Shown one piece after another: positions 15,228 to 23,296 of a stretch of 31,566 nucleotides of DNA. Position 1 is the first letter of the stretch, and the number at the start of each line of letters is the position of its first letter. The position numbers and the translations under genes were made by a program. The notes below the pieces were generated by a model. It had not been told where the DNA came from. It saw nothing but the letters and a program-made list of their open reading frames with translations, and searched no databases. This stretch comes from JAOUFP01 sp947085825. Its GTDB lineage: Bacteria; Nitrospirota; Thermodesulfovibrionia; Thermodesulfovibrionales; UBA6898. The DNA lies in contig CAMTXX010000098.1 of NCBI GenBank assembly GCA_947085825.1, forward strand, positions 1 through 31,566, in the 5' to 3' direction.

Positions 15228-16418
15228 ATGTCGAAAGTTCTTGTAGGTATGAGCGGCGGGGTTGATTCGAGTGTAACAGCCCATCTCTTGCTCCAGCAGG
15301 GGTATGAGGTTGAGGGTCTGAGTTTTATCCTCTGGGAGGCCAGAAACAGAGCCGGTTTTTCAACGTGCTGTTCTATGGAGGCTGTCAACAGCGCATCTCA
15401 GACTGCTGCGAAACTTGGCATTAAACACACGGCTGTGGATGTAAGGGGAGAATTTATCGAAAAAGTGGTAGAGCCTTTTGTCGAGGCATATTCAAAAGGC
15501 CTGACGCCAAATCCCTGCATCCTCTGCAACAGACATATTAAATTTCCTTTTCTCCTCAGAGAAGCTGAAAAAACAGGCGCAGAGTATATTGCAACAGGCC
15601 ACTATGCGAGGATTGAGAGAGAATCAGGGATTAGGGATTTGGGATTAGGGATTGGCAAAAAAGAAACTAATCCCCAACCCCCAACCCTCAACCCCGTATC
15701 TTCCCTGAAAAAAGGCATTGATCCTGGAAAAGACCAGTCATATGTGCTCTATGTACTTGGACAGGACACCCTCAGCAGGTTAATCCTTCCCCTTGGGGAT
15801 TATCGCAAAGAGGATATAAGAACAATAGCGCGTTCTTTGAACCTTGCTGCAGCAGACAGACCCGAAAGTCAGGAAATATGCTTTATCGAGGATAAAAATT
15901 ATATTAAATTCATCGAAAAGTTATTATCTGTTACAGGAGAACCCGGCCCTATACTTGACATGACCGGCAAGGTTTTGGGGACTCATAAGGGTATCTACTG
16001 CTATACGCCAGGCCAGAGAAAAGGGCTTGGCATTTCTTCTCTGCAACCGCATTACGTTATCAAAATAGATGCACTTAAGAATGTTGTTTACGTAGGTACG
16101 CAGGAAGAAGCGAAGATCAGGAGTTTTTTCATTAAAGATGTTAACTGGATTCTTGAGCCGCTTAAAAGTCTTTTCAATGCAACTGTCAAGGTGCGCTCCA
16201 TGATGCAAGACAGGCCGGCTTCAGTAGAAATCCTCACCAAAGGAGTGAGGATTATATTTGATGAGCCGCAGTGGGCTCCGGCGCCTGGCCAGAGCGCGGT
16301 TATTTATTATGAAGATGCAGTAATCGGAGGCGGAGTCATTGTAGAAGACTTGCCTATGTCCGGGGATTTTCAGTTTGATCCTAAAAACGGCAATCAGCCG
16401 CTGATTTTCACGGATTAA
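15228..16418 (+). CDS. mnmA: tRNA-specific 2-thiouridylase with a repeat-derived insertion
   Basis: MnmA adds sulfur to U34 of tRNAs for Glu, Gln and Lys. The PP-loop GMSGGVDSS is near residues 7-15. The catalytic cysteines sit in NPCILCNRHIKF and QEICFIED, and a CYTPGQRKGLGI segment follows. At 396 residues it is longer than the usual 360 or so. Between YARIERE and LKKGIDP a palindromic GGGATTAGGGATT/AATCCCC element encodes about 25 extra residues in frame (roughly 134-158). The last residues (NQPLIFTD) also look repeat-derived. The gene should still work, since all catalytic motifs are intact and the insertion lies in a loop. Confidence 0.94.
   Translation: MSKVLVGMSGGVDSSVTAHLLLQQGYEVEGLSFILWEARNRAGFSTCCSMEAVNSASQTAAKLGIKHTAVDVRGEFIEKVVEPFVEAYSKGLTPNPCILCNRHIKFPFLLREAEKTGAEYIATGHYARIERESGIRDLGLGIGKKETNPQPPTLNPVSSLKKGIDPGKDQSYVLYVLGQDTLSRLILPLGDYRKEDIRTIARSLNLAAADRPESQEICFIEDKNYIKFIEKLLSVTGEPGPILDMTGKVLGTHKGIYCYTPGQRKGLGISSLQPHYVIKIDALKNVVYVGTQEEAKIRSFFIKDVNWILEPLKSLFNATVKVRSMMQDRPASVEILTKGVRIIFDEPQWAPAPGQSAVIYYEDAVIGGGVIVEDLPMSGDFQFDPKNGNQPLIFTD
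15627..15695. repeat. G-rich/C-rich inverted repeat inserted in frame in mnmA
   Basis: GGGATTAGGGATTTGGGATT (15628-15647) continues as AGGGATT, and AATCCCCAACCCCCAACC starts at 15669 and continues as CTCAACCCC. These are imperfect inverted arms around a short spacer. The element keeps the mnmA frame open and falls between two conserved family motifs. Confidence 0.6.
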
Positions 16419-16427
16419 CGCTGATTT
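16399..16427 (+). repeat. Short repeated motif at the mnmA end
   Basis: CGCTGATTT occurs at 16399-16407 and 16419-16427, separated by TCACGGATTAA, and continues into a GTGCAAATCTGCGG stretch at about 16454-16467. It forms the last codons of mnmA and resembles a dispersed intergenic repeat. Genome-wide copies cannot be checked here. Confidence 0.3.
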
Positions 16428-16477
16428 CTCTTTGTTTTATCGGTGGTTATCTGTGCAAATCTGCGGCCAAATGCTTT

Positions 16478-17176
16478 TTATGGTTTAATGCTTGCGTTTT
16501 CTATAATAACCGAATATTTATAGCCGCCGCCGAAATCCTTGTTGTTATACAAGGTGCCGTTGACAGTCACAACATCTCCAACAGCCGGAAGGTCATTGCT
16601 CGTCACCACAAGGTCATTACTTCCTGTCTTTGCATCACCGGTGCCATCCTGGATGTGAATCCAGTTTTTTTGCATAACACCAGCGGAGACCTTTACCACC
16701 TTTCCCCTGACAACGATTTTTTTCTTTTCAAGTTTCTTGCTGTTTTTGTAAAGCTCCGAAACAGCATAAGCATTCGGGCCGGCAGCCTTTTCCACCTTTA
16801 TCTTCTCTTCAGAGGTAACAGAACTCCCTTTACTTCCCGGTGATTTCATTTCACTTGTCTTGCCCTGCTGTCCGAGAACGCCGCCTGAAAAAATAATTCT
16901 GTCAAATTTTCGCTTTAGTGACTTGCTCTCAAAATTCTGCATTTCCATTCCGGGAGCAAAAGATAATTTTTGTCCTTTTTTGACTTTTGTTTCCGGTATT
17001 GCAAGCCAGGTTTTCTTTCCGTTGTCGTCGATCTGAACATACGTATATCCGGCGCTGTTCATAGATTCTATCACTTTGCCTGTTATCACATCATCTGCAT
17101 ATGAGGGGGAAATGCCGCCGGGAATTACCAATGCAAGCGATAAAACGATAAATATTATTCTCAGAAAATTCTTCAT
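16478..17176 (-). CDS. Secreted protein with NrfJ-like and OB-fold domains
   Basis: This 232-residue protein has an N-terminal signal peptide (KNFLRIIFIVLSLALVIPGG, likely cut after SYA-D). Residues 28-95 resemble NrfJ-related small periplasmic proteins (VIESMNSAGYTYVQIDDNG, TWLAIPETKVKKGQK, MEMQNFESKSL). After a Ser/Gly/Lys linker, residues 135-232 form an OB-fold-like domain (KIVVRGKVVKVSAGVMQKNWIH, then GDVVTVNGTLYNN), a type often annotated as nucleic-acid-binding or metal-protein accessory. The exact role is unknown. It is transcribed divergently from hpt, with AAGGAG before its ATG. Confidence 0.75.
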   Translation of the reverse strand: MKNFLRIIFIVLSLALVIPGGISPSYADDVITGKVIESMNSAGYTYVQIDDNGKKTWLAIPETKVKKGQKLSFAPGMEMQNFESKSLKRKFDRIIFSGGVLGQQGKTSEMKSPGSKGSSVTSEEKIKVEKAAGPNAYAVSELYKNSKKLEKKKIVVRGKVVKVSAGVMQKNWIHIQDGTGDAKTGSNDLVVTSNDLPAVGDVVTVNGTLYNNKDFGGGYKYSVIIENASIKP

Positions 17177-17311
17177 ATCTTATCTCCTTTTTGTAAATAT
17201 AGTTTCAACCGTGATCGCGGATCAGACAACTCAGCCATTCCGAGCCAAAAAACGTTTCACAAAAACAACCGTACTGTTTAATTATACCTTTTTTGATGAA
17301 TTAAATCATGT

Positions 17312-17335
17312 TTTTGGTTGAGATTTTGGTTGAGA
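17312..17335 (+). repeat. 12-bp tandem duplication upstream of hpt
   Basis: TTTTGGTTGAGA is repeated exactly twice (17312-17323 and 17324-17335) in the divergent intergenic region between the secreted protein and hpt. It could be a regulator site or a slip duplication. Confidence 0.55.
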
Positions 17336-17403
17336 TTAATTATTACTATCGTTAATATAAAGGGAATCTTTTGCTTGACATATATATAATTAAGGAGGTG
17401 CGC

Positions 17404-17925
17404 ATGGTAACAGGAAAACCATTTCTTACCGTAGAGCAGATACAGAACAAGAACCGCGAACTCGCAGACAGGATATCAGATGATTACGAAGGCAAAAATC
17501 TTCTGGCAGTAGGGATACTCAAAGGCGCGTTCATATTCTTCAGCGATATAGTAAGGCTGATCAGGGTCCCCTTGAGCATTGATTTTCTGATCGCATCGAG
17601 TTATCTCAAGTCCGATACATCAGGGGAGATCAAAATACATTACGATATAAGGGAAGAGATTGCAAACAAAAACGTTCTCCTGATTGAGGACATCGTAGAC
17701 ACCGGAATAACCCTGAATTACATAAGGGAAAGAATCCTGCAAAAAGAGCCAAAAAGTCTCAGGATATGCACTTTTCTCGACAAGAAAGACAGAAGGCAGG
17801 TTGATGTCCCGATTGATTATGTCGGGTTTGAGATACCCAATGAATTCGTTGTCGGTTATGGACTTGATTATGATAATAAGTTCAGGAACCTTCCATATAT
17901 ATCAACGTTCAAAAAAACCACTTAG
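17404..17925 (+). CDS. hpt: Hypoxanthine phosphoribosyltransferase
   Basis: This purine-salvage enzyme makes IMP or GMP from hypoxanthine or guanine and PRPP. The PRPP-binding motif VLLIEDIVDTGITL is at residues 91-104, an IDFLIASSY segment precedes it, and a conserved VVGYGLDYDNKFRNLPYI end follows. The start is ATG 17404 (173 residues), because AAGGAGGTG lies directly upstream. An upstream TTG at 17371 would place the ribosome binding site inside the gene. It leads a same-strand run with queD, pmbA, AOR and the aldolase. Confidence 0.95.
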   Translation: MVTGKPFLTVEQIQNKNRELADRISDDYEGKNLLAVGILKGAFIFFSDIVRLIRVPLSIDFLIASSYLKSDTSGEIKIHYDIREEIANKNVLLIEDIVDTGITLNYIRERILQKEPKSLRICTFLDKKDRRQVDVPIDYVGFEIPNEFVVGYGLDYDNKFRNLPYISTFKKTT

Positions 17926-17943
17926 CTGCCAGGAGGTATTCAG

Positions 17944-18315
17944 ATGTATGAATTAACGATAGAAACAGGTTTTGCAAGCGCTCATCAGCTTAGGGGCTAT
18001 AAAGGGAAATGCGAAAAGCTGCACGGTCACAACTGGAAAGTCCAGGTCAGTGTAACAGCAGAGCGCCTCAATGAGATAGACCTTGCCATAGATTTTCACG
18101 ACCTCAAAAGAATAGCCAATGAGGTGGTGTCCCCCCTTGACCATGCCTTCCTGAACGATATCTTCCCATTTACAGAAAAAAATCCGTCCTCAGAGAATGT
18201 CGCCAAATGGATATACGAATCCATGAAGAAAAAGATAAATGATGACAATATACAGGTCTCTGCGGTGACAGTATGGGAGTCTGATACCGCCTCTGCCTCG
18301 TACTATGAAGATTGA
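17944..18315 (+). CDS. queD: 6-carboxytetrahydropterin synthase, QueD type
   Basis: This 123-residue member of the PTPS/QueD family converts dihydroneopterin triphosphate to carboxytetrahydropterin on the way to queuosine and other deazapurines. Zinc ligands are His14 (ASAHQL) and His27 and His29 (LHGHNW). The catalytic Cys23 in the C-x3-HGH spacing fits QueD rather than a sepiapterin-type enzyme. The Glu near the C-terminus (VWESDTASASYY) is also conserved. AGGAGG precedes the ATG. It overlaps pmbA by 11 bases. No other queuosine gene is visible in the window. Confidence 0.93.
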   Translation: MYELTIETGFASAHQLRGYKGKCEKLHGHNWKVQVSVTAERLNEIDLAIDFHDLKRIANEVVSPLDHAFLNDIFPFTEKNPSSENVAKWIYESMKKKINDDNIQVSAVTVWESDTASASYYED

Positions 18316-19645
18316 TCCTGCCTTCGCAGAAGAGCTCGTTTCGCAGGCTGTAAAAAGCGGGGCTGATCAGGCTGAAGTTTTCATGAAAGCCTTTAAGAAT
18401 CTTTCCGTAGATATCAAGGGTCAGGCTGTGGATTCTCTCACTTCCTCTTTGAGTTACGGATATTCTCTGCGTGTGATCAAAGATAATCGTCTCGGGTTTG
18501 CCTATGCAACAGATATTAAGGAAAAAGATTCTGTCATAAAACAGGCCATTGAATCAGCAGGTTACTCGGATGAAGACAGCTATCTCGGACTGCCCTGGCC
18601 CTCTGAACCTGCACAGGTCGAGGTGTACGACCCTGCGATCAGAGAGCTGAAGGAAGACGATGCTATCAGACTGACCGGTATTCTTGAAAAATCTGCTTAT
18701 GATACAGACAGCAGGGTAAAAAAAGTGAGAAAGGCCTCCGGCTCCTTCACCACCACGGAGACGGTCATAGTCAACTCAAAAGCCGTAAAGATAAGATACC
18801 TCTCAACATCCTGCGCAGCCCAGATAATGGCCATAGCAGAGGATGGGCAGGAGAGCCGGACAGGATGGGATTTTTCGGGAGGCAGATTTCTCAGTGACGT
18901 CTCTTTTGAGAAAACCGGAAGAGTTGCAGCAGAGCGCTCAGTTCAATTGCTCGGCGCAAGGACTATCTCAGGAGCACGCACCGATGTCATCCTCGACAAT
19001 TCCGTGACGATCGACTTTCTTGGCATATTTGCGTCTTCTCTTTCTTCTGAGGCGTTACAGAAAGGCAAATCCCTTCTGAAAGACAAGTTGGGAAAGGCAG
19101 TCATCAGTTCCATGATAAATATTATAGACAGCGGCCTGTGTCCAGGCAAATTGGGCAGCAGACCTGTAGACGATGAAGGTGTGGCCACCAGAGAAAATAT
19201 TTTAGTGCATGAAGGTGTGCTTCAAGCCTATCTTTATAATACCTATACCGCCGGAAAGGGAAATACACATTCAACAGGAAACGCTGTCAGGGGAAGCTTC
19301 GCATCATTGCCTTCGGTTGGCATCACAAATCTTTTTATCGAACCCGCCTCAGGGAAAGAATGTCCGGGCAAAAAAGAATTGTTCAAATTCCTTAATAGAG
19401 GGTTATATATAGTCGAGGCGATGGGGGTACATACAGCAAACCCGATTTCCGGTGATTTTTCTCTGGGGGTAACAGGGCTTTGGGTCGAAGGAGGGGAAAT
19501 ACAATTTCCTGTAAAAGAGGCCGTCATATCCGGCAATATTCTTGACTTCTTCAATAAGGTGGCTGCGGTCGGAGATGACCTGATATTTTATGGAAGTATG
19601 GGGGCCCCGAGCCTGCTCATATCAGATATTGATATCAGTGCATAA
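18305..19645 (+). CDS. pmbA: TldD/PmbA-family protein (PmbA/TldE-like)
   Basis: This 446-residue member of the TldD/PmbA family is the non-metal-binding partner in TldD/E heterodimers that trim peptides such as microcins and antitoxins. Recognisable features are ADQAEVFMKAFKNLSVDIKG near the start, a SYGYSLRVIKDNRLGFAYATD strand pair and a C-terminal GLWVEGGEIQFPVKEAVISGN stretch. The TldD zinc motif HExxxH is not present, supporting the PmbA/TldE side. No tldD is seen in this window. The start overlaps queD by 11 bases. Confidence 0.9.
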   Translation: MKIDPAFAEELVSQAVKSGADQAEVFMKAFKNLSVDIKGQAVDSLTSSLSYGYSLRVIKDNRLGFAYATDIKEKDSVIKQAIESAGYSDEDSYLGLPWPSEPAQVEVYDPAIRELKEDDAIRLTGILEKSAYDTDSRVKKVRKASGSFTTTETVIVNSKAVKIRYLSTSCAAQIMAIAEDGQESRTGWDFSGGRFLSDVSFEKTGRVAAERSVQLLGARTISGARTDVILDNSVTIDFLGIFASSLSSEALQKGKSLLKDKLGKAVISSMINIIDSGLCPGKLGSRPVDDEGVATRENILVHEGVLQAYLYNTYTAGKGNTHSTGNAVRGSFASLPSVGITNLFIEPASGKECPGKKELFKFLNRGLYIVEAMGVHTANPISGDFSLGVTGLWVEGGEIQFPVKEAVISGNILDFFNKVAAVGDDLIFYGSMGAPSLLISDIDISA

Positions 19646-19701
19646 GTAAGTCCGGACAGTTATCATGAAAAACAGGATTATTCTTCAGAGGTGAAATATA
19701 A

Positions 19702-21456
19702 ATGTACGGCTATACTTCAAAAAGCCTCAGGGTAGACCTCTCTTCACAAAAGACAGAGATCATCAGCACCCCCTCCGGCCTGCGCGATAATTTCCTCGGC
19801 GGCAGGGGATTCGGTGTTGCGCTTATCGGCAAACGGATACAGAATGAATTCTACTCCCCTGAGATGCCTCTCATCTTTGCCTCAGGCCCACTCGTCGGAA
19901 CATCTGCCCCAACCTCAGGACGGTCTTCTGTCATATCCCGGTCTCCCCTGACAGGTACCATATTCGACTGCTCAGTGGGAGGGAGATTCGGAACAGAACT
20001 AAAAAAAGCAGGCCTTGATTTTATAGAAATAGCCGGCATATCAGACAACTGGATTGTTCTGAATATAGATAACGGAAATGCAACAATAGAAGACGCGGAA
20101 AGACTAAAGGGAAAAAATGTCGAAGAGGTAAGAAAGCTGATCAGGACAGAAGGATCAGATGCTGTTATAGGTATCGCCGGCGAAAAGGGTGTCAGCTTTG
20201 CCTCTATCGTCTTTGACGGTCATTATCTTGCAGGCAGAGGCGGCCTTGGCGCTGTCATGGGGGCAAAAAAAATAAAGGCGATAAAGGTCAAAGGCAACAG
20301 CATAGTAGCTGTTTATGACAGGGAAGGACTGAAAATCTCCCGTGAAGAAATCATGCGGCTGCTGAGGGCTTCACAGGCAGTATTTGGGGAACTGGGCCTC
20401 TCTGAATTCGGCACATCAGCGCTCGTTGACCTTATACACGCAAGGCGGATGGAACCCACGGACAACTTTAGAGGCACCTTCTACGACTTTGCCCCGTCTT
20501 ATTCAGGATACAGGCTGAAAAACCAATATCAATCAAAAAAAACAGGATGTGCAGGCTGTCCGGTGCTCTGTAAGAAAGTCGGAGAAAATGGAGAGATAAT
20601 TCCGGAATATGAAACAGTTTCTCATTTCGGGGCATTAAACAGCAATAATGACGTTGCATCAATTGTTGAGGCAAACAGGCTCTGCAATGATTTCGGACTT
20701 GATACCATAACCACAGCCTCGACCATATCGTGCTACACTGAGATTGAAGGCGCGGTTCTTGATTCTCACGAGATGCTCGATATTATCAGGAAAATCGGCA
20801 TATGCGAAAAAGGCCTGGGGGAAGCGCTTGCCAAAGGCTCATACCGTTATGCAAAAGCACGGGGGAGACCGGAACTGAGCATGTCTGTTAAAGGTCTTGA
20901 ACTGCCTGCATATGATCCGAGGGGGGCTTACGGCATGGCGCTCGCCTATGCAACGTCAAACAGGGGGGGATGTCATCTGAGAGCCTACCCAATAAGCCAT
21001 GAAATATTGAGAAAACCTGTTGCAACCGATCGCTTTTCTTTTGAAGGGAAGGCCAGGACCATCAAGATAGCGGAGGATATGAACGCTGTCATTGATTCCA
21101 TTACAGCATGTAAATTTGTATTCTTTGCCTCATCACTGGAAGAATACGCAAAGGCTGTTTCCGCAGTTACAGGAGTGAATCAGGATGCGCAGTCTCTTCT
21201 TAAAATCGGGGAAAGGATCTATGTCCTCGAACGATATCTTAACTCTTTAAATGGTTTCGACATAAGGGATGACGACCTGCCGGAGAGATTTTTTATTGAA
21301 GAGGGTTCTTCTTCCGTGAATCTAAAGATAAAACCTATAGACAGACAGGAATATTTGTCGGCAAGAAACAATTATTATAGGGTAAGGGGATACGGGCAAG
21401 ACGGTGTCCCCGGCAAAGACCTCATAGTCAGGCTCGGCCTCGGGGAATATCTGTGA
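19702..21456 (+). CDS. aor: Aldehyde:ferredoxin oxidoreductase (tungsten type)
   Basis: This 584-residue member of the AOR family oxidises aldehydes to acids and passes electrons to ferredoxin, using a bis-tungstopterin and one 4Fe-4S cluster. The N-terminal domain has GGRGFGVALIG and GRSSVISRSPLTG, which bind pterin. Cluster ligands are Cys283, Cys286, Cys290 (CAGCPVLC) and Cys470 (SITACKF). A GLELPAYDPRGAYGMALAYATSNRGG segment follows the family pattern. It is a little shorter than Pyrococcus AOR (about 605) and complete. The substrate cannot be told. It lies 6 bases before a class II aldolase gene, suggesting that aldolase-derived aldehydes are oxidised. Confidence 0.94.
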   Translation: MYGYTSKSLRVDLSSQKTEIISTPSGLRDNFLGGRGFGVALIGKRIQNEFYSPEMPLIFASGPLVGTSAPTSGRSSVISRSPLTGTIFDCSVGGRFGTELKKAGLDFIEIAGISDNWIVLNIDNGNATIEDAERLKGKNVEEVRKLIRTEGSDAVIGIAGEKGVSFASIVFDGHYLAGRGGLGAVMGAKKIKAIKVKGNSIVAVYDREGLKISREEIMRLLRASQAVFGELGLSEFGTSALVDLIHARRMEPTDNFRGTFYDFAPSYSGYRLKNQYQSKKTGCAGCPVLCKKVGENGEIIPEYETVSHFGALNSNNDVASIVEANRLCNDFGLDTITTASTISCYTEIEGAVLDSHEMLDIIRKIGICEKGLGEALAKGSYRYAKARGRPELSMSVKGLELPAYDPRGAYGMALAYATSNRGGCHLRAYPISHEILRKPVATDRFSFEGKARTIKIAEDMNAVIDSITACKFVFFASSLEEYAKAVSAVTGVNQDAQSLLKIGERIYVLERYLNSLNGFDIRDDDLPERFFIEEGSSSVNLKIKPIDRQEYLSARNNYYRVRGYGQDGVPGKDLIVRLGLGEYL

Positions 21457-21462
21457 CAATCC

Positions 21463-22641
21463 ATGAAAAGACTACTCGACAAATATATAAGAAAAATGGT
21501 CTCTCAGGGACTTGCCGAAGAAAACAGTATCCTGTTTCTCGGCCTTGATGCAGAGATCATATCAAATAAACCTTACGCCGCAAACAATACAGAACTTGGC
21601 AGAGTATTTGATATGATGAACATTAGCAGTATTCTTTACGCGGAACCTGCTGAACCATACCGGAGCATTATTGCTTATCTGAGCGGAAAGACAGAAAAAA
21701 AACTGACGCCTTCAGATTGTGAAACACGCACATTCCTTCATGACATCCCTGTTATTGAGAAGCTGAGCGCACCTGAAATCTCTAAGGCGCTAGCTCGGAG
21801 AAAGGCCGCAATAGTCAGAGGAAAAGGCATTGTCTCATATGGCACTGTAAGCCCTGAGCAGGCCTTTGTATCCTTCAGTTCTGTCTGCTTTTCAACCTTT
21901 GTCAATTTTTTTTCGGATATCATGTTCTCTCTGGAGGACTGCAGGAGGAAAAATATCCCGTGTGATAAAAAAATCCTCCTTTCATACCACGACATCCTCA
22001 AAAGATTACCCCGGGATATTGTATCCGTAGACCCTATCACATCCGGTATTCCGGAAAAAGAAGCCGATGTATACGACTGTATAGTTAAAACCGGAAGAGA
22101 GCTTGTTGAAAACAGGCTTGTAGATTCCTATTTCGGAAATATTTCGTATATTCACGGCAATACCATCTATATCAGCCAGACCGGGAGTTCCATGGATGAA
22201 CTCGACACCTGCATAGACGCCGTACCTCTGGACGGCTCTTCATCGTCCGGCATTACAGCTTCCTCGGAACTCTCAGCGCATATCGGCATATATAAGGCAA
22301 CAGGGAAAAAGGCGATCATCCATGTCCACCCGAAATTTACCGTCATACAATCCATGACCTGCAGACAGGAGGGGTGCGACCTTTCGACCTGTTACAGTTC
22401 CTGCCGCAAGCCTCGATTTATTGCAGACATTCCGGTAGTCTCAGGGGAGATCGGGACAGGACCCACTGGCCTTGCCAGTACTGTTCCGGAGGCTATGGCA
22501 GGCAGAAACGCGGTTATTGTTTACGGACATGGCATTTTTGCAGTCGGCGACGTTGATTTCAATAAACCTTTCGAGGTCATAAGAAACATAGAGCAAAAGT
22601 GCAGGGAAGAATGCTTTCGCAAGATAAATCAACTACTTTAA
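21463..22641 (+). CDS. Tandem class II aldolase/adducin-domain protein
   Basis: This 392-residue protein has two copies of the class II aldolase fold. The C-terminal copy (about 205-385) keeps the divalent-metal site: Glu269 in SSELSAH, His287 and His289 in HVHP, and His356 in YGHGIF. The N-terminal copy keeps the fold-like ALARRKAAIVRGKGIVSYG and VSFSSVCFSTFVNFF segments but lacks the HxH pair, so it looks degenerate and possibly structural. The family contains fuculose- and ribulose-phosphate aldolases and epimerases. It lies directly after AOR, so the pair may share a pathway. The substrate is unknown. Confidence 0.85.
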   Translation: MKRLLDKYIRKMVSQGLAEENSILFLGLDAEIISNKPYAANNTELGRVFDMMNISSILYAEPAEPYRSIIAYLSGKTEKKLTPSDCETRTFLHDIPVIEKLSAPEISKALARRKAAIVRGKGIVSYGTVSPEQAFVSFSSVCFSTFVNFFSDIMFSLEDCRRKNIPCDKKILLSYHDILKRLPRDIVSVDPITSGIPEKEADVYDCIVKTGRELVENRLVDSYFGNISYIHGNTIYISQTGSSMDELDTCIDAVPLDGSSSSGITASSELSAHIGIYKATGKKAIIHVHPKFTVIQSMTCRQEGCDLSTCYSSCRKPRFIADIPVVSGEIGTGPTGLASTVPEAMAGRNAVIVYGHGIFAVGDVDFNKPFEVIRNIEQKCREECFRKINQLL

Positions 22642-22741
22642 TTTTTACTGTTTTCAATACAGCAGGATTTATGTATAATCAGCCGGATTTGAAGTTGTCC
22701 CTTTCTTTCGTTGAAGTAGAAAGGCCCCCTTTTGCATTATC

Positions 22742-22846
22742 CTAAGCCGCAGCCTCCTTTCTGTCAATGGATTTTTGCTGCAAGGCAGTAGTTAGTTTCG
22801 GGATTTCCTTGTAGCCCTTCACGCGCTTAAATTTCTTGGTTCTTTC
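22742..22846 (-). pseudogene. C-terminal remnant of a transposase
   Basis: Thirty-four residues in the minus frame (KKFKRVKGYKEIPKLTTALQ, ending RKEAAA) look like the basic C-terminal tail of an IS transposase. The reading frame is cut by a TGA just inside the 118-bp inverted-repeat element. I cannot name the IS family. It is part of the otherwise gene-free stretch 22642-22999. Confidence 0.5.
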
Positions 22847-22955
22847 TCATTTTGTGTGGGTAATTCCCCCTTTACTAAGCCAGAAGTAGGTGCCTTAGGC
22901 AGGGGAATAAAAAAGACTTTCTAAACACTTTACCCACTCAATATGAGAAAGAGCC
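22838..22955. mobile_element. 118-bp MITE-like element with 26-bp terminal inverted repeats
   Basis: GGTTCTTTCTCATTTTGTGT (22838-22857, continuing to 22863) pairs with 22930-22955 at 23 of 26 positions. The interior holds nested inverted arms (ATTCCCC/GGGGAAT) and a core AGCCAGAAGTAGGTGC. A diverged copy of this core lies at about 31354-31412. It has no coding capacity and appears to have cut into the transposase remnant. No clear target duplication is visible. Confidence 0.6.
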
Positions 22956-22964
22956 TAATATCTC

Positions 22965-22993
22965 TTGACGATAATATCCAGTTGAGATAATAT
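22965..22993 (+). promoter_or_regulatory. Promoter and likely HigA operator of higBA
   Basis: TTGACG (22965-22970), 17 bases and TAATAT (22988-22993) precede the higB ATG by 6 bases, with no Shine-Dalgarno sequence. TATCTC (22960-22965) and GAGATA (22984-22989) form an inverted repeat overlapping both boxes. This is the position expected of a site for antitoxin autorepression. Confidence 0.55.
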
Positions 22994-22999
22994 ATATCA

Positions 23000-23281
23000 A
23001 TGATCAAATCATTTAAAAGCAAGGAGGCGGAAAAATTGTTTCAGGGCCGGTTCTCCTCGAAATTGCCGCAGGCAATTCAACGTTCTGCCGCAATAAAACT
23101 TGAAGTGATTAACGCTGCAACCGTCCTCGAAACACTGCGAGTCCCGCCGTCCAATTATCTGGAGGAGTTGCAAGGAGACAGAAAGGGCCAGCACAGCATC
23201 CGTATCAATAAGCAGTGGAGAATTTGTTTTATATGGAAAGGCAACGATGCCTTTGATGTTGAAATCGTCGATTACCATTAG
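23000..23281 (+). CDS. higB: HigB-type toxin (RelE/ParE superfamily)
   Basis: This 93-residue ribosome-dependent mRNA interferase belongs to the HigB/GraT branch. It has the MIKSFKSKEAEKLF start, a GDRKGQHSIRINKQWRICF core with the conserved Arg/Lys patch, and a VEIVDYH C-terminus with the terminal His. The toxin-first order is typical of higBA. The start matches the family N-terminus, yet there is no ribosome binding site and the promoter abuts the ATG. A leaderless transcript is likely. The antitoxin gene follows after 15 bases. Confidence 0.93.
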   Translation: MIKSFKSKEAEKLFQGRFSSKLPQAIQRSAAIKLEVINAATVLETLRVPPSNYLEELQGDRKGQHSIRINKQWRICFIWKGNDAFDVEIVDYH

Positions 23282-23296
23282 AGAGGTGAGAACAAT

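Noticed and set aside
15627..15695. CRISPR-like or telomere-like G-rich repeat
   Set aside because: Units are irregular, there are no spacers, and the tract is an inverted repeat inside an open reading frame.
17371..17403. Upstream TTG start and a TTGACA/TATAAT-like promoter for hpt
   Set aside because: TTGACA (17375) and TATAAT (17385) are only 4 bases apart, so they cannot be one promoter. AAGGAGG at 17391-17397 shows that ATG 17404 is the start.
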